The translations under genes and the position numbers were made by a program. A stretch of 64,000 nucleotides of DNA from an uncultured Pseudomonadales bacterium (GTDB taxonomy: Bacteria; Pseudomonadota; Gammaproteobacteria; Pseudomonadales; Azotimanducaceae), in contig CATOTI010000002.1 in NCBI GenBank assembly GCA_951813295.1, forward strand, positions 2,046,001 through 2,110,000. Reading direction: 5' to 3'. Under the pieces are notes generated by a model that saw nothing but the letters and a program-made list of their open reading frames with translations, searched no databases and was not told where the DNA came from. Positions within the stretch are counted from its first letter, which is position 1. Every line of letters starts with the position of its first letter. Positions 1 to 8,284 of this stretch are shown piece by piece.

Positions 1-1386
1 TTTTCCGACGATATCGTCCTGCTCGAGCGGTATCTGACGTCGCCGAAACACATCGAAGTTCAGATCCTCGCCGACCAAAACGGCAAGACGCTCTACCTCT
101 TCGAACGGGATTGTTCGGTCCAGCGTCGCCATCAGAAGGTCATCGAGGAAGCGCCTGCGCCCGGTATGGATCCCGGACGCCGGCGTGCGATGGGCGAAGC
201 GGCCGCCCGCGCGGCGCAAGCGATCGGCTACGTCGGTGCAGGGACGATCGAGTTCATCGCGCAAGGCGATGAGTTCTTCTTCATGGAAATGAATACCCGC
301 CTGCAAGTAGAACATCCGGTGACCGAAGCGATCCTCGGCGTCGATCTCGTCGAATGGCAGCTCCGGGTGGCGGCCGGGGAATCTCTAGGGCTCGACCAGG
401 ACGAACTCTCGATCGACGGTCATGCGATCGAGGCCCGGATATACGCCGAGAATCCCAAACGTCGGTTTCTGCCTTCGACCGGCAAGCTCCATATCGTCGA
501 CTTCGCCGACGGGGTTCGTGTCGATACCGGCGTCGCCGAGGGAGCTGAAGTTTCGGTGCACTACGACCCGATGATCGCGAAAGTGATCGCGCATGCGCCG
601 ACGCGTCGCGAAGCCATCGCGAAGCTCGACCGCGCGCTGGCGGAGACGGCGATCGCCGGGGTCGAGCACAACGTGGGCTACCTGCGAAACGTGCTGACGC
701 ATGCGTCGTTTACGGACGGGGACTACACCACACGCCTCGCTGATGATCACCAGGACGAGCTGTTGCCGCAGGACGACGTTGTCGGCACGGCCGTCGGTAT
801 TGCGGCTTGGCTTGATCATCGCGGTGACGGCGATCCCTGGTCGGCCGGCGACGGCTTCTCGATCAATCGAGTTGCGACCATGAGTCTGCGCTTTCGTCGG
901 AGTCGCAAGACGATCGAGGCACGCGTGACAATGGGTGAATCGACCGTCGTCGAAACGGATGATTCAACGGTCGTCGTTGAAAACCTCGCGGTCGCCGGGT
1001 CGACGTTCACCGCGCGCGTGGATGGTACGAGCGTGTCCGGGCGCTGGCAGGTGGTCGGCGAAAGTGCAGCCGGTTTACAGCTCTTCATTTCTCGGGGCGG
1101 CGCGACCGAGCGGCTCGACATTCAGTGGCCGGATCCGAAGGGGCGTGCGCCCGTCGCGGGTCGGGGCGGCCGGGTCGTGGCACCGATGCCGGGACAGATC
1201 GTCTCCGTCGGGGTCGGCGTCGGCGATACCGTCAAGATTGACGATGTGCTGGTTGTGCTCGAAGCGATGAAGATGGAGCACAGCATTCGGGCGACGACGG
1301 CGGGTAAAGTGAGCCAGGTATTGGTGCGCGCCGGAGATCGGGTAGACGAAGACGTCGAGCTCGTCGTCGTCGAAAGCGATGCTTGA
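1..1386 (+). CDS. mccA: Methylcrotonyl-CoA carboxylase, biotin-containing alpha subunit (5' partial)
   Basis: The reading frame is already open at base 1, so the N-terminal part of the biotin carboxylase domain lies outside the window. What remains is the C-terminal half of biotin carboxylase, with the MEMNTRLQVEHPVTE motif that carries the catalytic Arg, then a linker and a C-terminal biotinyl domain with EAMKME (biotinylated Lys codon at 1270-1272). This architecture is shared by acetyl-, propionyl- and methylcrotonyl-CoA carboxylase alpha subunits. I choose methylcrotonyl-CoA carboxylase (leucine degradation, cytoplasm) because isovaleryl-CoA dehydrogenase, which acts just before it in that pathway, follows on the same strand after 76 bases. 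Propionyl-CoA carboxylase is the main alternative; the beta subunit is not in the window. Confidence 0.85.
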   Translation, partial: FSDDIVLLERYLTSPKHIEVQILADQNGKTLYLFERDCSVQRRHQKVIEEAPAPGMDPGRRRAMGEAAARAAQAIGYVGAGTIEFIAQGDEFFFMEMNTRLQVEHPVTEAILGVDLVEWQLRVAAGESLGLDQDELSIDGHAIEARIYAENPKRRFLPSTGKLHIVDFADGVRVDTGVAEGAEVSVHYDPMIAKVIAHAPTRREAIAKLDRALAETAIAGVEHNVGYLRNVLTHASFTDGDYTTRLADDHQDELLPQDDVVGTAVGIAAWLDHRGDGDPWSAGDGFSINRVATMSLRFRRSRKTIEARVTMGESTVVETDDSTVVVENLAVAGSTFTARVDGTSVSGRWQVVGESAAGLQLFISRGGATERLDIQWPDPKGRAPVAGRGGRVVAPMPGQIVSVGVGVGDTVKIDDVLVVLEAMKMEHSIRATTAGKVSQVLVRAGDRVDEDVELVVVESDA

Positions 1387-1462
1387 GGCGTTCGGCGTCG
1401 GCGCGTTCACCGCGCGACGCTAGCTCGTTGCACACCCAGGACAACGATTGTCAGGAGAGACG

Positions 1463-2632
1463 ATGGCGGTAGCACTTCCCGATCTCGATTTTGGCCTAGG
1501 TGAAACGGTTTCGATGCTGCGCGACGCGGTCGCGGATTTTTGCGCGGCGGAGATAGCGCCGCGAGCGGCAGACATCGATCGCGACAATGCGTTCCCGCTC
1601 GATCTCTGGCCGAAGCTTGGCGAACTCGGCGTGCTCGGGATGACGGTACCGACGAGCTATGGCGGTGTCGGGCTCGGCTATCTGGAACACACGGTCGTCA
1701 TGGAGGAGATCAGCCGAGCATCGGCATCCGTGGGACTTTCCTACGCTGCGCACTCGAACCTCTGCGTCAACCAACTGCGGCGGTTCGGCAACGACGCACA
1801 GCGGCAGAAGTTCCTGCCGGGCCTTGTCGACGGTACGAAGATCGGCGCGCTCGCGATGAGCGAGCACAATGCGGGTTCCGATGTCGTCAAACTGCGGCTT
1901 CGGGCGGAGGATCACGGCGACTACTACGTCCTGAACGGCTCGAAGATGTGGATCACCAACGGCCCGGTGGCGGATGTACTGATCGTCTACGCGACCGTCG
2001 ATCCGGCGCTCGGGAACAAGGGCATCACCGCGTTTCTGATTGAAAAGGAAATGCCCGGGTTCAATCCGTCGGCGAAGCTCGACAAGCTGGGCATGCGTGG
2101 ATCGGATACGGCCGAGCTCGTCTTCGAGAACTGCGAAGTACCGAAGACCAGCGTGCTCGGTGAAGTCGGCCAGGGCGTCGGCATTCTGATGAGCGGCCTC
2201 GACTACGAACGTGTGGTGCTCTCGGGAGGTCCGCTCGGCATCATGCGCGCGGCCCTCGATCTCGTGATGCCTTACCTGCACGAACGTGAACAGTTCGGCC
2301 AGCCCATCGGCACGTTCCAGCTCATGCAGGGCAAGGTCGCGGACATGTACACGACCATGAATGCCTGCCGCGCTTATGCCTACGCGGTGGCGCGCGCCTG
2401 TGATACCGAACAGACCACACGCTTCGATGCGGCCGGGTGCATTCTCTACGCCGCCGAAAAGGCGACTTGGGTTTCGCTCGAGGCGATTCAAGCCCTCGGC
2501 GGCAACGGATACATCAATGACTATTCGGCCGGTCGCTTGCTGCGTGATGCCAAGCTCTACGAGATCGGCGCCGGGACGAGCGAAATCCGACGGATGTTGA
2601 TCGGCCGCGAGCTCTATCAGGCGACGGGATAG
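1463..2632 (+). CDS. ivd: Isovaleryl-CoA dehydrogenase
   Basis: FAD-dependent acyl-CoA dehydrogenase that oxidises isovaleryl-CoA to 3-methylcrotonyl-CoA in leucine degradation, passing electrons to ETF. The 389-aa protein has the complete family fold: helical N-terminal domain, the [16 protein letters not shown] flavin-binding region, and a C-terminal domain ending near [16 protein letters not shown]. The catalytic Glu of isovaleryl-CoA dehydrogenases is recognisable in [16 protein letters not shown] use the ATG at 1463 because AGGAGA lies 4 bases before it; an in-frame TTG at 1448 lies upstream of that ribosome site. It lies just downstream of the carboxylase alpha subunit, so one transcript is likely, though classical liu operons place these genes in a different order. 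Confidence 0.93.
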   Translation: MAVALPDLDFGLGETVSMLRDAVADFCAAEIAPRAADIDRDNAFPLDLWPKLGELGVLGMTVPTSYGGVGLGYLEHTVVMEEISRASASVGLSYAAHSNLCVNQLRRFGNDAQRQKFLPGLVDGTKIGALAMSEHNAGSDVVKLRLRAEDHGDYYVLNGSKMWITNGPVADVLIVYATVDPALGNKGITAFLIEKEMPGFNPSAKLDKLGMRGSDTAELVFENCEVPKTSVLGEVGQGVGILMSGLDYERVVLSGGPLGIMRAALDLVMPYLHEREQFGQPIGTFQLMQGKVADMYTTMNACRAYAYAVARACDTEQTTRFDAAGCILYAAEKATWVSLEAIQALGGNGYINDYSAGRLLRDAKLYEIGAGTSEIRRMLIGRELYQATG

Positions 2633-2644
2633 ACCGGGCGAAAG

Positions 2645-3181
2645 TCAGCGCGGCCAACCCACCGCATTGCCTAATCGAATGCCGCTCGCATGCAAGGTCG
2701 TCTGCCAGACGTCGGCATAAGGCACGAGCGACGGTACGACGCGTAGTTCGACATCGGCCGCGAGCAGCGCCTGGTCGAGGCGATCGATCAACATCATGCC
2801 GAGCGGCGTGGCCGACTCCTTCGAAACCCACATCCCCGCGTCGTTCAGATCGATGAAGGTCGAGTTCGGCAGCTCGTAGCGGGCAAGAGTCGTCCGGGTG
2901 AGTTCGCCAAAACGCCGTGCCTCGACATAGGCGATCGTCGTGGCATGCGAACGGCCAAAGAAACGATCCGCATCGGCGCGGGTGGTGCCTTCTTTGCGCC
3001 ACAAGAGGATCCGCGGTACCTCGCGAGGAAAGAGATACATCGGGACGTGGGCTTCGTCGATCGCCCAGACGAGCGCGTCGTTTAGCCAATCATGACCTTC
3101 CGGGCGTGCCTTCGGCGGACGCGTCGGCCGGGGCTCGAAGTGGTTGATCGAGAGATCGTCCGAGAAATGAAAAAGTCGCAA
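2645..3181 (-). CDS. Uncharacterised protein, DUF6886-like
   Basis: A 178-aa soluble protein convergent with ivd (12 bases between stops). The N-terminus, MRLFHFSDD followed by HFEPRP, and the internal VWAIDEAHVPMYLFPREVPRI segment resemble the DUF6886 family of unknown function; this is recognition from memory, not a search. No signal peptide, membrane segment or catalytic motif is evident. I chose the TTG at 3181 because GGAGG precedes it at normal spacing and the family begins at xLFHFS. A GTG at 3220 would add 13 poorly conserved residues and also has a GAGGG upstream, so the start is uncertain. Confidence 0.6.
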   Translation of the reverse strand: MRLFHFSDDLSINHFEPRPTRPPKARPEGHDWLNDALVWAIDEAHVPMYLFPREVPRILLWRKEGTTRADADRFFGRSHATTIAYVEARRFGELTRTTLARYELPNSTFIDLNDAGMWVSKESATPLGMMLIDRLDQALLAADVELRVVPSLVPYADVWQTTLHASGIRLGNAVGWPR

Positions 3182-3325
3182 CCGAGCCTCCGCGTTACCG
3201 GCCTCGCATCCTAACGGCACATCGCCCTCGACACGCAGTCATCGTCTTTGGGGGCGCCGATCTCCGCTCGGTCCGCTTGTGCCAATCAAGCGTTCTTTGA
3301 GAACGCGCGCCTAGACCTTGCTACG

Positions 3326-3442
3326 GTGCAGTTTTTGCGCCAGCCAGAATCTGCCAACGAACCGGCTTCGCCGGTTCGCCCACGAAGTGCAGTTTTTGCG
3401 CCAGCAAAAATCTGCCGACGAACCGGCTTCGCCGGTTCGCCC
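3326..3442 (+). repeat. Tandem pair of a two-hairpin intergenic repeat
   Basis: Two copies with a 61-base period (3326-3381, 3387-3442) differ at only a few positions. Each reads as two adjacent hairpins. Hairpin 1 begins GCAGTTTTTGC and returns as GCAAAAA(T)CTGC, well formed in copy 2 and degraded in copy 1. Hairpin 2 has a 9-bp stem, CGAACCGGC-TTC-GCCGGTTCG. CGA links them in copy 2 (CAA in copy 1). A related element in opposite orientation lies at 23980-24026, where the second stem has compensated sequence changes. Order, size and intergenic placement are REP/BIME-like; the family itself is not one I recognise. Confidence 0.8.
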
Positions 3443-3456
3443 TACTCCAGTATAAT
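3428..3456 (+). promoter_or_regulatory. Putative sigma-70 promoter of the cytochrome c5 gene
   Basis: A perfect -10 hexamer TATAAT (3451-3456) lies 33 bases before the GTG start of the cytochrome gene. The hexamer 17 bases upstream (3428-3433, TTCGCC) is a poor -35 and begins at the loop of the second repeat hairpin. The -10 call is strong, the -35 weak. Confidence 0.5.
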
Positions 3457-3489
3457 CCGCGGCCGAATTCTCCCTCGTCATCAGGAATC

Positions 3490-3924
3490 GTGTCCTTGAA
3501 TATCTTCATTCGCGTTGTTTCTGTCGTCCTTGCTGCGATCGTCTTCCTGCCGGTGACCAGTGCCGATCCCGCCCCGGCTGGTTCCGCTGCGACGGTCCTC
3601 GAACGTACCGCCAAGTTCGGGCAGGTCTGCGTCGAAGGACAAGCGTGCGCGACCGAAGAAGAAGCACCGGTGCTACTCGCAGCCGCGGGTATGTCGGGCG
3701 AAGAGGTGTACACGAAGTTCTGTTTCGTCTGCCATGCGCAGGGGATCGCCGGCGCGCCGAAGCTGGGTGACGACGCCGCGTGGGCCGAGCGAATGGACAA
3801 GGGCATGGATGCGATCCGCGCGAACACCATCAATGGCATCAACACGATGCCGCCGAAAGGCACCTGCATGCAGTGCAGCGACGAAGAGTTGATAGCGGCC
3901 GTGGACTACATGCTGGAGAACTAG
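3490..3924 (+). CDS. Cytochrome c5 family protein
   Basis: A 144-aa exported monohaem cytochrome c, probably a periplasmic or membrane-anchored electron carrier. Residues 1-25 form a hydrophobic signal or anchor. The haem site is CFVCH (Cys78, Cys81, His82), and Met120 in NTMPPKG is the likely axial ligand. The extra CMQC pair (Cys126/Cys129) just after it is characteristic of cytochrome c5, where it forms a disulfide. The GTG start has AGGA upstream and a TATAAT promoter. Its stop codon overlaps that of comM (convergent, 4 bases). The redox partner cannot be told from context. Confidence 0.88.
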   Translation: MSLNIFIRVVSVVLAAIVFLPVTSADPAPAGSAATVLERTAKFGQVCVEGQACATEEEAPVLLAAAGMSGEEVYTKFCFVCHAQGIAGAPKLGDDAAWAERMDKGMDAIRANTINGINTMPPKGTCMQCSDEELIAAVDYMLEN

Positions 3925-5498
3925 GGGCTCATCGAGGCCTCCCCCAGGGACGACAGGCGGTAACGTAGCGCCTCACCAATCTCGAGATCGTTGATCGGTC
4001 TCGCCAAATCCGGGCTCTTATCGAGTTCGACCTCGTCTGCGTTGAGGTCCGCGATAGTCCGTGCAACGCGCCGGATCCGATGGATCGAGCGCATCGAAAG
4101 ATCGAGCCGTTCCCGCGCGCGCCGCAGCAAGGCGAGTGCTGCGTTGCTGAGCGGACAGAGCGCGTCCAGATCGCTCGGCGGGATGTCCCGATTGATGAAA
4201 CCGCGTACGCGTTGGCGCGCGACGGCGTCCGCCACCCGATCGCGGAGGCGCGCTTCATCGATGGGTCTTTCGTTACCCCAGGTTTCGAGATCAGTCGGCG
4301 CGTCGACGCGGATCGTGAGATCGATGCGATCGAGCAACGGCCCCGAGATCTTCGACTGATACCGGCGGATGTCCGCCGCCGTGCAACGGCATCGAGCCGG
4401 CACGCAGGGCGTTCCGCTCGGACAGGGGTTCATGGCGGCGATCATCTGGAACCGAGATGGGAAGCGCAGCTGACGGCCCGCACGCGCAATCGAAATGGAA
4501 CTCGCCTCGAGCGGCTCCCGCAAGGCTTCGAGAACGTCGCGGCGGAACTCGGGCAGTTCATCGAGAAACAGCACGCCCCGATCGGCGAGACTGACCTCGC
4601 CCGGTGAGATCGGCTGTCCGCCGCCGATGATGGCGGCGGTGGATGCCGAGTGATGCGGATCTCGAAACGGACGATGGCCTATCGCCGGTGCTTCCTTGCC
4701 GGCGGCCGAGTAGACGGTCGCGATATCGATGCTCTCGCGTTCGTTCGCAGGCGGGACCAAGGCCATGAGACGACGAGCGAGCATCGTCTTGCCCGTGCCG
4801 GGCGGCCCAACCATCAAGAGGTGATGCCCACCCGCGGCCGCAATCGCGAGCGCCCGCTTCGCGACCGCCTGGCCGCGCACGTCGTTGATCGATTCCGTGG
4901 GGCGCGCGATATCCTCGTGGCGTTGCTGCTTGGCAGCCGCCGGCGTTGGCAGTTCCGCGCCGTTCAGGAGTTCGACGACGTCCCCGAGGGATGTGAGGGG
5001 GTAGCAGCGGATACGTTTGATCGGCAGGAGTTCGCGCGCCTGCGCGTTGGGTAGAACCATCGCGCGCGATTGCTGTGCGGCGGCGGCACAGAGCAAACCG
5101 CGCACGGGGCGAAGCTCGCCGAACAGGGAGAGCTCGCCCAAGAACTCGAGCCGGTCGATGTGCCGGCGCGAGATCTGCCCGGAGGCGGCGAGCAGCGCGA
5201 CCGCAATGGCCAGATCGTAGCGGCCGCTCGATTTCGGCAGATCCGCGGGTGCGAGATTGACGATGATCCGACCTTCTGGGAACACCATTCCGAGGTTCTC
5301 GATGGCACTGCGCACACGCTCGCGGGATTCCCGAACGGCGACCTCCGCCATGCCGACCAGGGAGAAGGTCGGCGTGCCGCTGGCGAAGTGTGCTTCCGCG
5401 ACCACGGGAGGTGCGTCGATGCCGAGCTGAGCGCGCGTGTAAACGCGTGCACCCGGCCACGTTTCGTCTTGGCTCTGAGTTTTGTTCTCGCGCGACAT
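3921..5498 (-). CDS. comM: ComM/YifB family AAA+ ATPase (magnesium-chelatase-like)
   Basis: A 525-aa cytoplasmic AAA+ ATPase. ComM acts as a hexameric branch-migration helicase that helps incoming DNA recombine during natural transformation. The N-terminal ChlI-like domain begins ARVYTRAQLGIDAP and includes NLAPADLPKSSGRYDLAIA; the AAA+ core has Walker A GPPGTGKT and a Walker B-like VLFLDELPEF; the C-terminal Mg-chelatase domain holds NPCPSGTPC. The ATG at 5498 matches the family N-terminus; the frame stays open upstream, but that extension is low-complexity and unlike the family. No strong ribosome site is visible. No competence genes are nearby. Confidence 0.92.
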   Translation of the reverse strand: MSRENKTQSQDETWPGARVYTRAQLGIDAPPVVAEAHFASGTPTFSLVGMAEVAVRESRERVRSAIENLGMVFPEGRIIVNLAPADLPKSSGRYDLAIAVALLAASGQISRRHIDRLEFLGELSLFGELRPVRGLLCAAAAQQSRAMVLPNAQARELLPIKRIRCYPLTSLGDVVELLNGAELPTPAAAKQQRHEDIARPTESINDVRGQAVAKRALAIAAAGGHHLLMVGPPGTGKTMLARRLMALVPPANERESIDIATVYSAAGKEAPAIGHRPFRDPHHSASTAAIIGGGQPISPGEVSLADRGVLFLDELPEFRRDVLEALREPLEASSISIARAGRQLRFPSRFQMIAAMNPCPSGTPCVPARCRCTAADIRRYQSKISGPLLDRIDLTIRVDAPTDLETWGNERPIDEARLRDRVADAVARQRVRGFINRDIPPSDLDALCPLSNAALALLRRARERLDLSMRSIHRIRRVARTIADLNADEVELDKSPDLARPINDLEIGEALRYRLSSLGEASMSP

Positions 5499-5602
5499 GT
5501 TCGAGCTCGAGATCAGACAACAGTGTTGATTTTGCGTGCCGAGATCGGTTGTCCGCGTCGGATAACCGCGGAAATTGATGTGAGCCGATGCCCGCGGTCC
5601 GC

Positions 5603-5617
5603 GCACCGATGAGGTGC
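5603..5617 (+). promoter_or_regulatory. Putative NtrC binding site 1
   Basis: The dyad GCACC-N5-GGTGC matches the core of the NtrC enhancer consensus (GCACY-N5-RGTGC). It lies 114 bases before the sigma-54 -24 element, a normal distance for an NtrC enhancer. Confidence 0.75.
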
Positions 5618-5621
5618 GAAA

Positions 5622-5636
5622 GCACCACTCAGGTGC
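5622..5636 (+). promoter_or_regulatory. Putative NtrC binding site 2
   Basis: A second GCACC-N5-GGTGC dyad centred 19 bases from site 1, with a flanking A extending the right half to GGTGCA. Paired sites allow cooperative NtrC oligomerisation, as known for glnA and glnK promoters. Confidence 0.75.
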
Positions 5637-5730
5637 ATTGATGTTGTTTGCGCGTCGGTTTTTGCCCCTGTTCGGTGCTGAAAAGGTGCATTCCGACGTT
5701 CTGCGCCCGGAAAACGCCCCGTCGCGGGCG

Positions 5731-5747
5731 TTGGCATGCGCTTTGCT
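5731..5747 (+). promoter_or_regulatory. Sigma-54 promoter of torF-glnK-amtB
   Basis: TTGGCATGCGCTTTGCT matches the RpoN consensus: GG at 5733-5734 and GC at 5745-5746 are separated by exactly 10 bases. Transcription would begin near 5758, about 50 bases before the porin ATG. With two upstream NtrC dyads this predicts induction under nitrogen limitation. Confidence 0.85.
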
Positions 5748-5808
5748 CTGAACGACCGACAGCAACGCACTCAACTATCGGGTTCATCAAACAAGGGGAC
5801 TTACTGAC

Positions 5809-6516
5809 ATGAATCGTGTTTTTTCGGCACTTGCGTTAGCCGCACTTCTTACGCCCGCGGTTATGTACTCCACGCCCGCATCCGCTGCGGAAGTTTCGGG
5901 CAATGTGACGCTCGCGAGCGATTACTCGTTCCGTGGGATCTCGCAGACCACACGCGACCCGGCCATCCAAGGTGGTTTTGACGTCGCCTACGAATCCGGC
6001 TTCTACATCGGTACCTGGGCATCAACAGTCAACTACGGCACGTCGGGCGTTCTGGAATGGGACCTCTACGTGGGTTGGTCCGGTGAAATCGCCGAAGGTG
6101 TCGGCATCGATCTCACAGCGATCCAGTTCGAGTACCCGAGCGAAGGTGCTGCGGACTACCAGGAATACGCCGTTTCGTTATCTTTTGGTAACGCATCCCT
6201 CGGTCTCGTCTATTCGCCGGAGTATCTCGGTGAGGGTGGTGAGTCCTTCATCTACCCGAATGCCGGTTACAGCTTCGCGCTGAATGACGACGTCTCGGTC
6301 GACCTCAGCGTCGGTATCAACATGTCCGACGACCCCGCTTTTTTCAGTGATGGCGTGTCGGATGAAGACACCTATATCGACTACTCGGTCGTGCTGAACG
6401 TTCCGGTTGGCGGGATCGATCTGGGCATGGGTGTGTACGGCACCGACGTGGACGATCAGTACTGCGGCAACGACTGTGAAAGCAGGTTCATCCTGTCACT
6501 GTCGAAAAGCCTGTAA
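5809..6516 (+). CDS. TorF family putative porin
   Basis: A 235-aa outer-membrane protein of the TorF/Gcw_chp family (TIGR02001 type), whose members are predicted beta-barrels of unproven substrate. Residues 1-27 are a signal peptide ending ASA-AE. The mature protein begins VSGNVTLASDYSFRGISQT, the family signature, followed by alternating aromatic/polar strands with many Tyr, Gly and Asp and a terminal strand ending LSKSL. A Cys pair near the end (YCGNDC) could form an extracellular disulfide. It is first in an operon with glnK and amtB behind the NtrC/sigma-54 promoter, suggesting a role in taking up a nitrogen source across the outer membrane; that is inference. Confidence 0.85.
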   Translation: MNRVFSALALAALLTPAVMYSTPASAAEVSGNVTLASDYSFRGISQTTRDPAIQGGFDVAYESGFYIGTWASTVNYGTSGVLEWDLYVGWSGEIAEGVGIDLTAIQFEYPSEGAADYQEYAVSLSFGNASLGLVYSPEYLGEGGESFIYPNAGYSFALNDDVSVDLSVGINMSDDPAFFSDGVSDEDTYIDYSVVLNVPVGGIDLGMGVYGTDVDDQYCGNDCESRFILSLSKSL

Positions 6517-6567
6517 TTCGGTGAGAATTCCTCCGGCACAGATCTTCCACGACTCCGTGCAGCTTGA

Positions 6568-6927
<360 letters not shown>

Positions 6928-6954
6928 GGCGGCTGACCCCCCTGGAGAAAATTC

Positions 6955-8202
6955 GTGGAAGATCTTCTCGTACAAACTAACTACTCCATCGACACCTTCT
7001 ACTTCCTAGTGATGGGTGCGATGGTCATGTTCATGGCCTGCGGCTTCTCGATGCTCGAAGCCGGCTTCGTGCGCGCGAAAAATACGTCAGAGATCCTGAC
7101 GAAGAACGTCGCGCTCTACGCCATCGCCTGCATCATGTATCTCTTCGTCGGCTACTACATCATGTACCTCGGCGCCGAGGAGGGCGGCATCCTGCCTTCT
7201 CTCGGCCTCGGTATCGGTGGTGAGAACTCGGTCAGCGACGTTCTCGGATCCGATGGTGAGACCTACTATTCGGCGCGCTCGGACTACTTCTTCCAGGTGG
7301 TCTTCGTCGCGACTGCGATGTCGATCGTCTCGGGTGCGGTTGCGGAGCGAATGAAGCTCTGGGCCTTCTTGACCTTCGCCGTCGTCATGACGGGGTTCAT
7401 CTACCCGCTGCAGGGAATGTGGACCTGGGGTGGCGGTTGGCTGGCCGAGGCGGGCTACAGCGACTTTGCCGGATCCGGCATCGTGCATCTGTGTGGCGCG
7501 TCCGCCGCTCTCGCGGGTGTCCTGGTACTGGGCGCACGCCGCGGTAAATACGGACCCAACGGGGAAGTGAACGCGATCCCGGGCTGCAACATGCCGTTGG
7601 CAACCCTCGGCATGTTTATCCTCTGGTTCGGTTGGTTCGGTTTCAACGGCGGTTCGGAGCTCAAGCTCTCGAACGTCGACGAAGCGAACGCAGTGGCGCA
7701 GGTTTTCGTCAACACGAACATCGCCGCTTGTGGCGGGCTGATCGTCGCGCTGCTCCTCGCCCGGTTCTGGTTCGGTAAGGCCGACCTCACCATGGCGCTG
7801 AACGGCGCCCTCGCGGGACTCGTCGCCATCACCGCTGATCCTCTGAGCCCGAGCGCAGAAGCGTCGGTCTTGATCGGTGCCATCGGCGGCTTGATCGTCG
7901 TTCCCTCGATCGTCTTCCTCGACAAACTGCAGATCGACGACCCCGTCGGTGCGATCTCGGTGCACGGGGTTTGCGGTATCTGGGGGATCATCGCCGTTGT
8001 CTTCAACAACGCCGACGCGACGATTGGCGGTCAGCTACTCGGCATCCTGGGAATCTTCGGGTGGACCTTCTTCGCCGCGTTGATTGTCTGGCTCATCCTC
8101 AAAGCGACGATGGGAATCCGGGTTTCGGAAGACGACGAGATGCAAGGCGTCGACATTTCCGAGGTCGGTATCGAAGCCTATCCGGACTTCAATCCGCGTT
8201 GA
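6955..8202 (+). CDS. amtB: Ammonium transporter AmtB
   Basis: A 415-aa inner-membrane channel for ammonium/ammonia of the Amt/Rh family, with about eleven membrane helices. Motifs include DTFYFLVMGAMVMFMACGFSMLEAG near the N-terminus, the pore His region DFAGSGIVHLCG and NAIPGCNMPLATLG, and HGVCGIWG near the C-terminus. The cytoplasmic tail (EDDEMQGVDISEVGIEAYP) is where GlnK docks. The start is GTG with GGAG upstream. There is no obvious cleavable signal peptide, unlike the E. coli protein. The gene ends shortly before a strong terminator and closes the torF-glnK-amtB operon. Confidence 0.95.
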   Translation: MEDLLVQTNYSIDTFYFLVMGAMVMFMACGFSMLEAGFVRAKNTSEILTKNVALYAIACIMYLFVGYYIMYLGAEEGGILPSLGLGIGGENSVSDVLGSDGETYYSARSDYFFQVVFVATAMSIVSGAVAERMKLWAFLTFAVVMTGFIYPLQGMWTWGGGWLAEAGYSDFAGSGIVHLCGASAALAGVLVLGARRGKYGPNGEVNAIPGCNMPLATLGMFILWFGWFGFNGGSELKLSNVDEANAVAQVFVNTNIAACGGLIVALLLARFWFGKADLTMALNGALAGLVAITADPLSPSAEASVLIGAIGGLIVVPSIVFLDKLQIDDPVGAISVHGVCGIWGIIAVVFNNADATIGGQLLGILGIFGWTFFAALIVWLILKATMGIRVSEDDEMQGVDISEVGIEAYPDFNPR

Positions 8203-8236
8203 TCGCAACTCAGTCGGCGCGAGCCGAGCTCAAAAA

Positions 8237-8260
8237 GGGGCGCGTAAGCGCCCCTTTTTT
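8237..8260 (+). terminator. Rho-independent terminator after amtB
   Basis: A perfect 7-bp stem GGGGCGC/GCGCCCC with a GTAA loop is followed by six T; five A precede it, so it may work in both directions. It separates amtB from thrC. Confidence 0.92.
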
Positions 8261-8284
8261 ATTGGGGCTATTAGAATGCCGCGC

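Larger units (their letters stand above)
3182..3489. other. Intergenic region with repeat pair and promoter
   Basis: No gene is visible here. The region separates the DUF6886-like gene (leftward) from the cytochrome c5 gene (rightward). It holds two tandem copies of a hairpin-forming repeat (3326-3381 and 3387-3442) and a perfect TATAAT at 3451-3456, listed separately. Confidence 0.7.
5499..5808. other. Divergent intergenic region comM // torF-glnK-amtB
   Basis: This 310-base gap separates comM from the nitrogen-control operon. It contains two NtrC-type dyads and a sigma-54 promoter, listed separately. A third, half-preserved site (GGTGC at 5684-5688, preceded by GGTGCTGAAAA) lies between them. 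No small ORF is convincing. Confidence 0.7.

Noticed and set aside
1496..2491. Open reading frame of 331 codons opposite ivd
   Set aside because: Antisense shadow of a well-supported acyl-CoA dehydrogenase; no ribosome site or family features.
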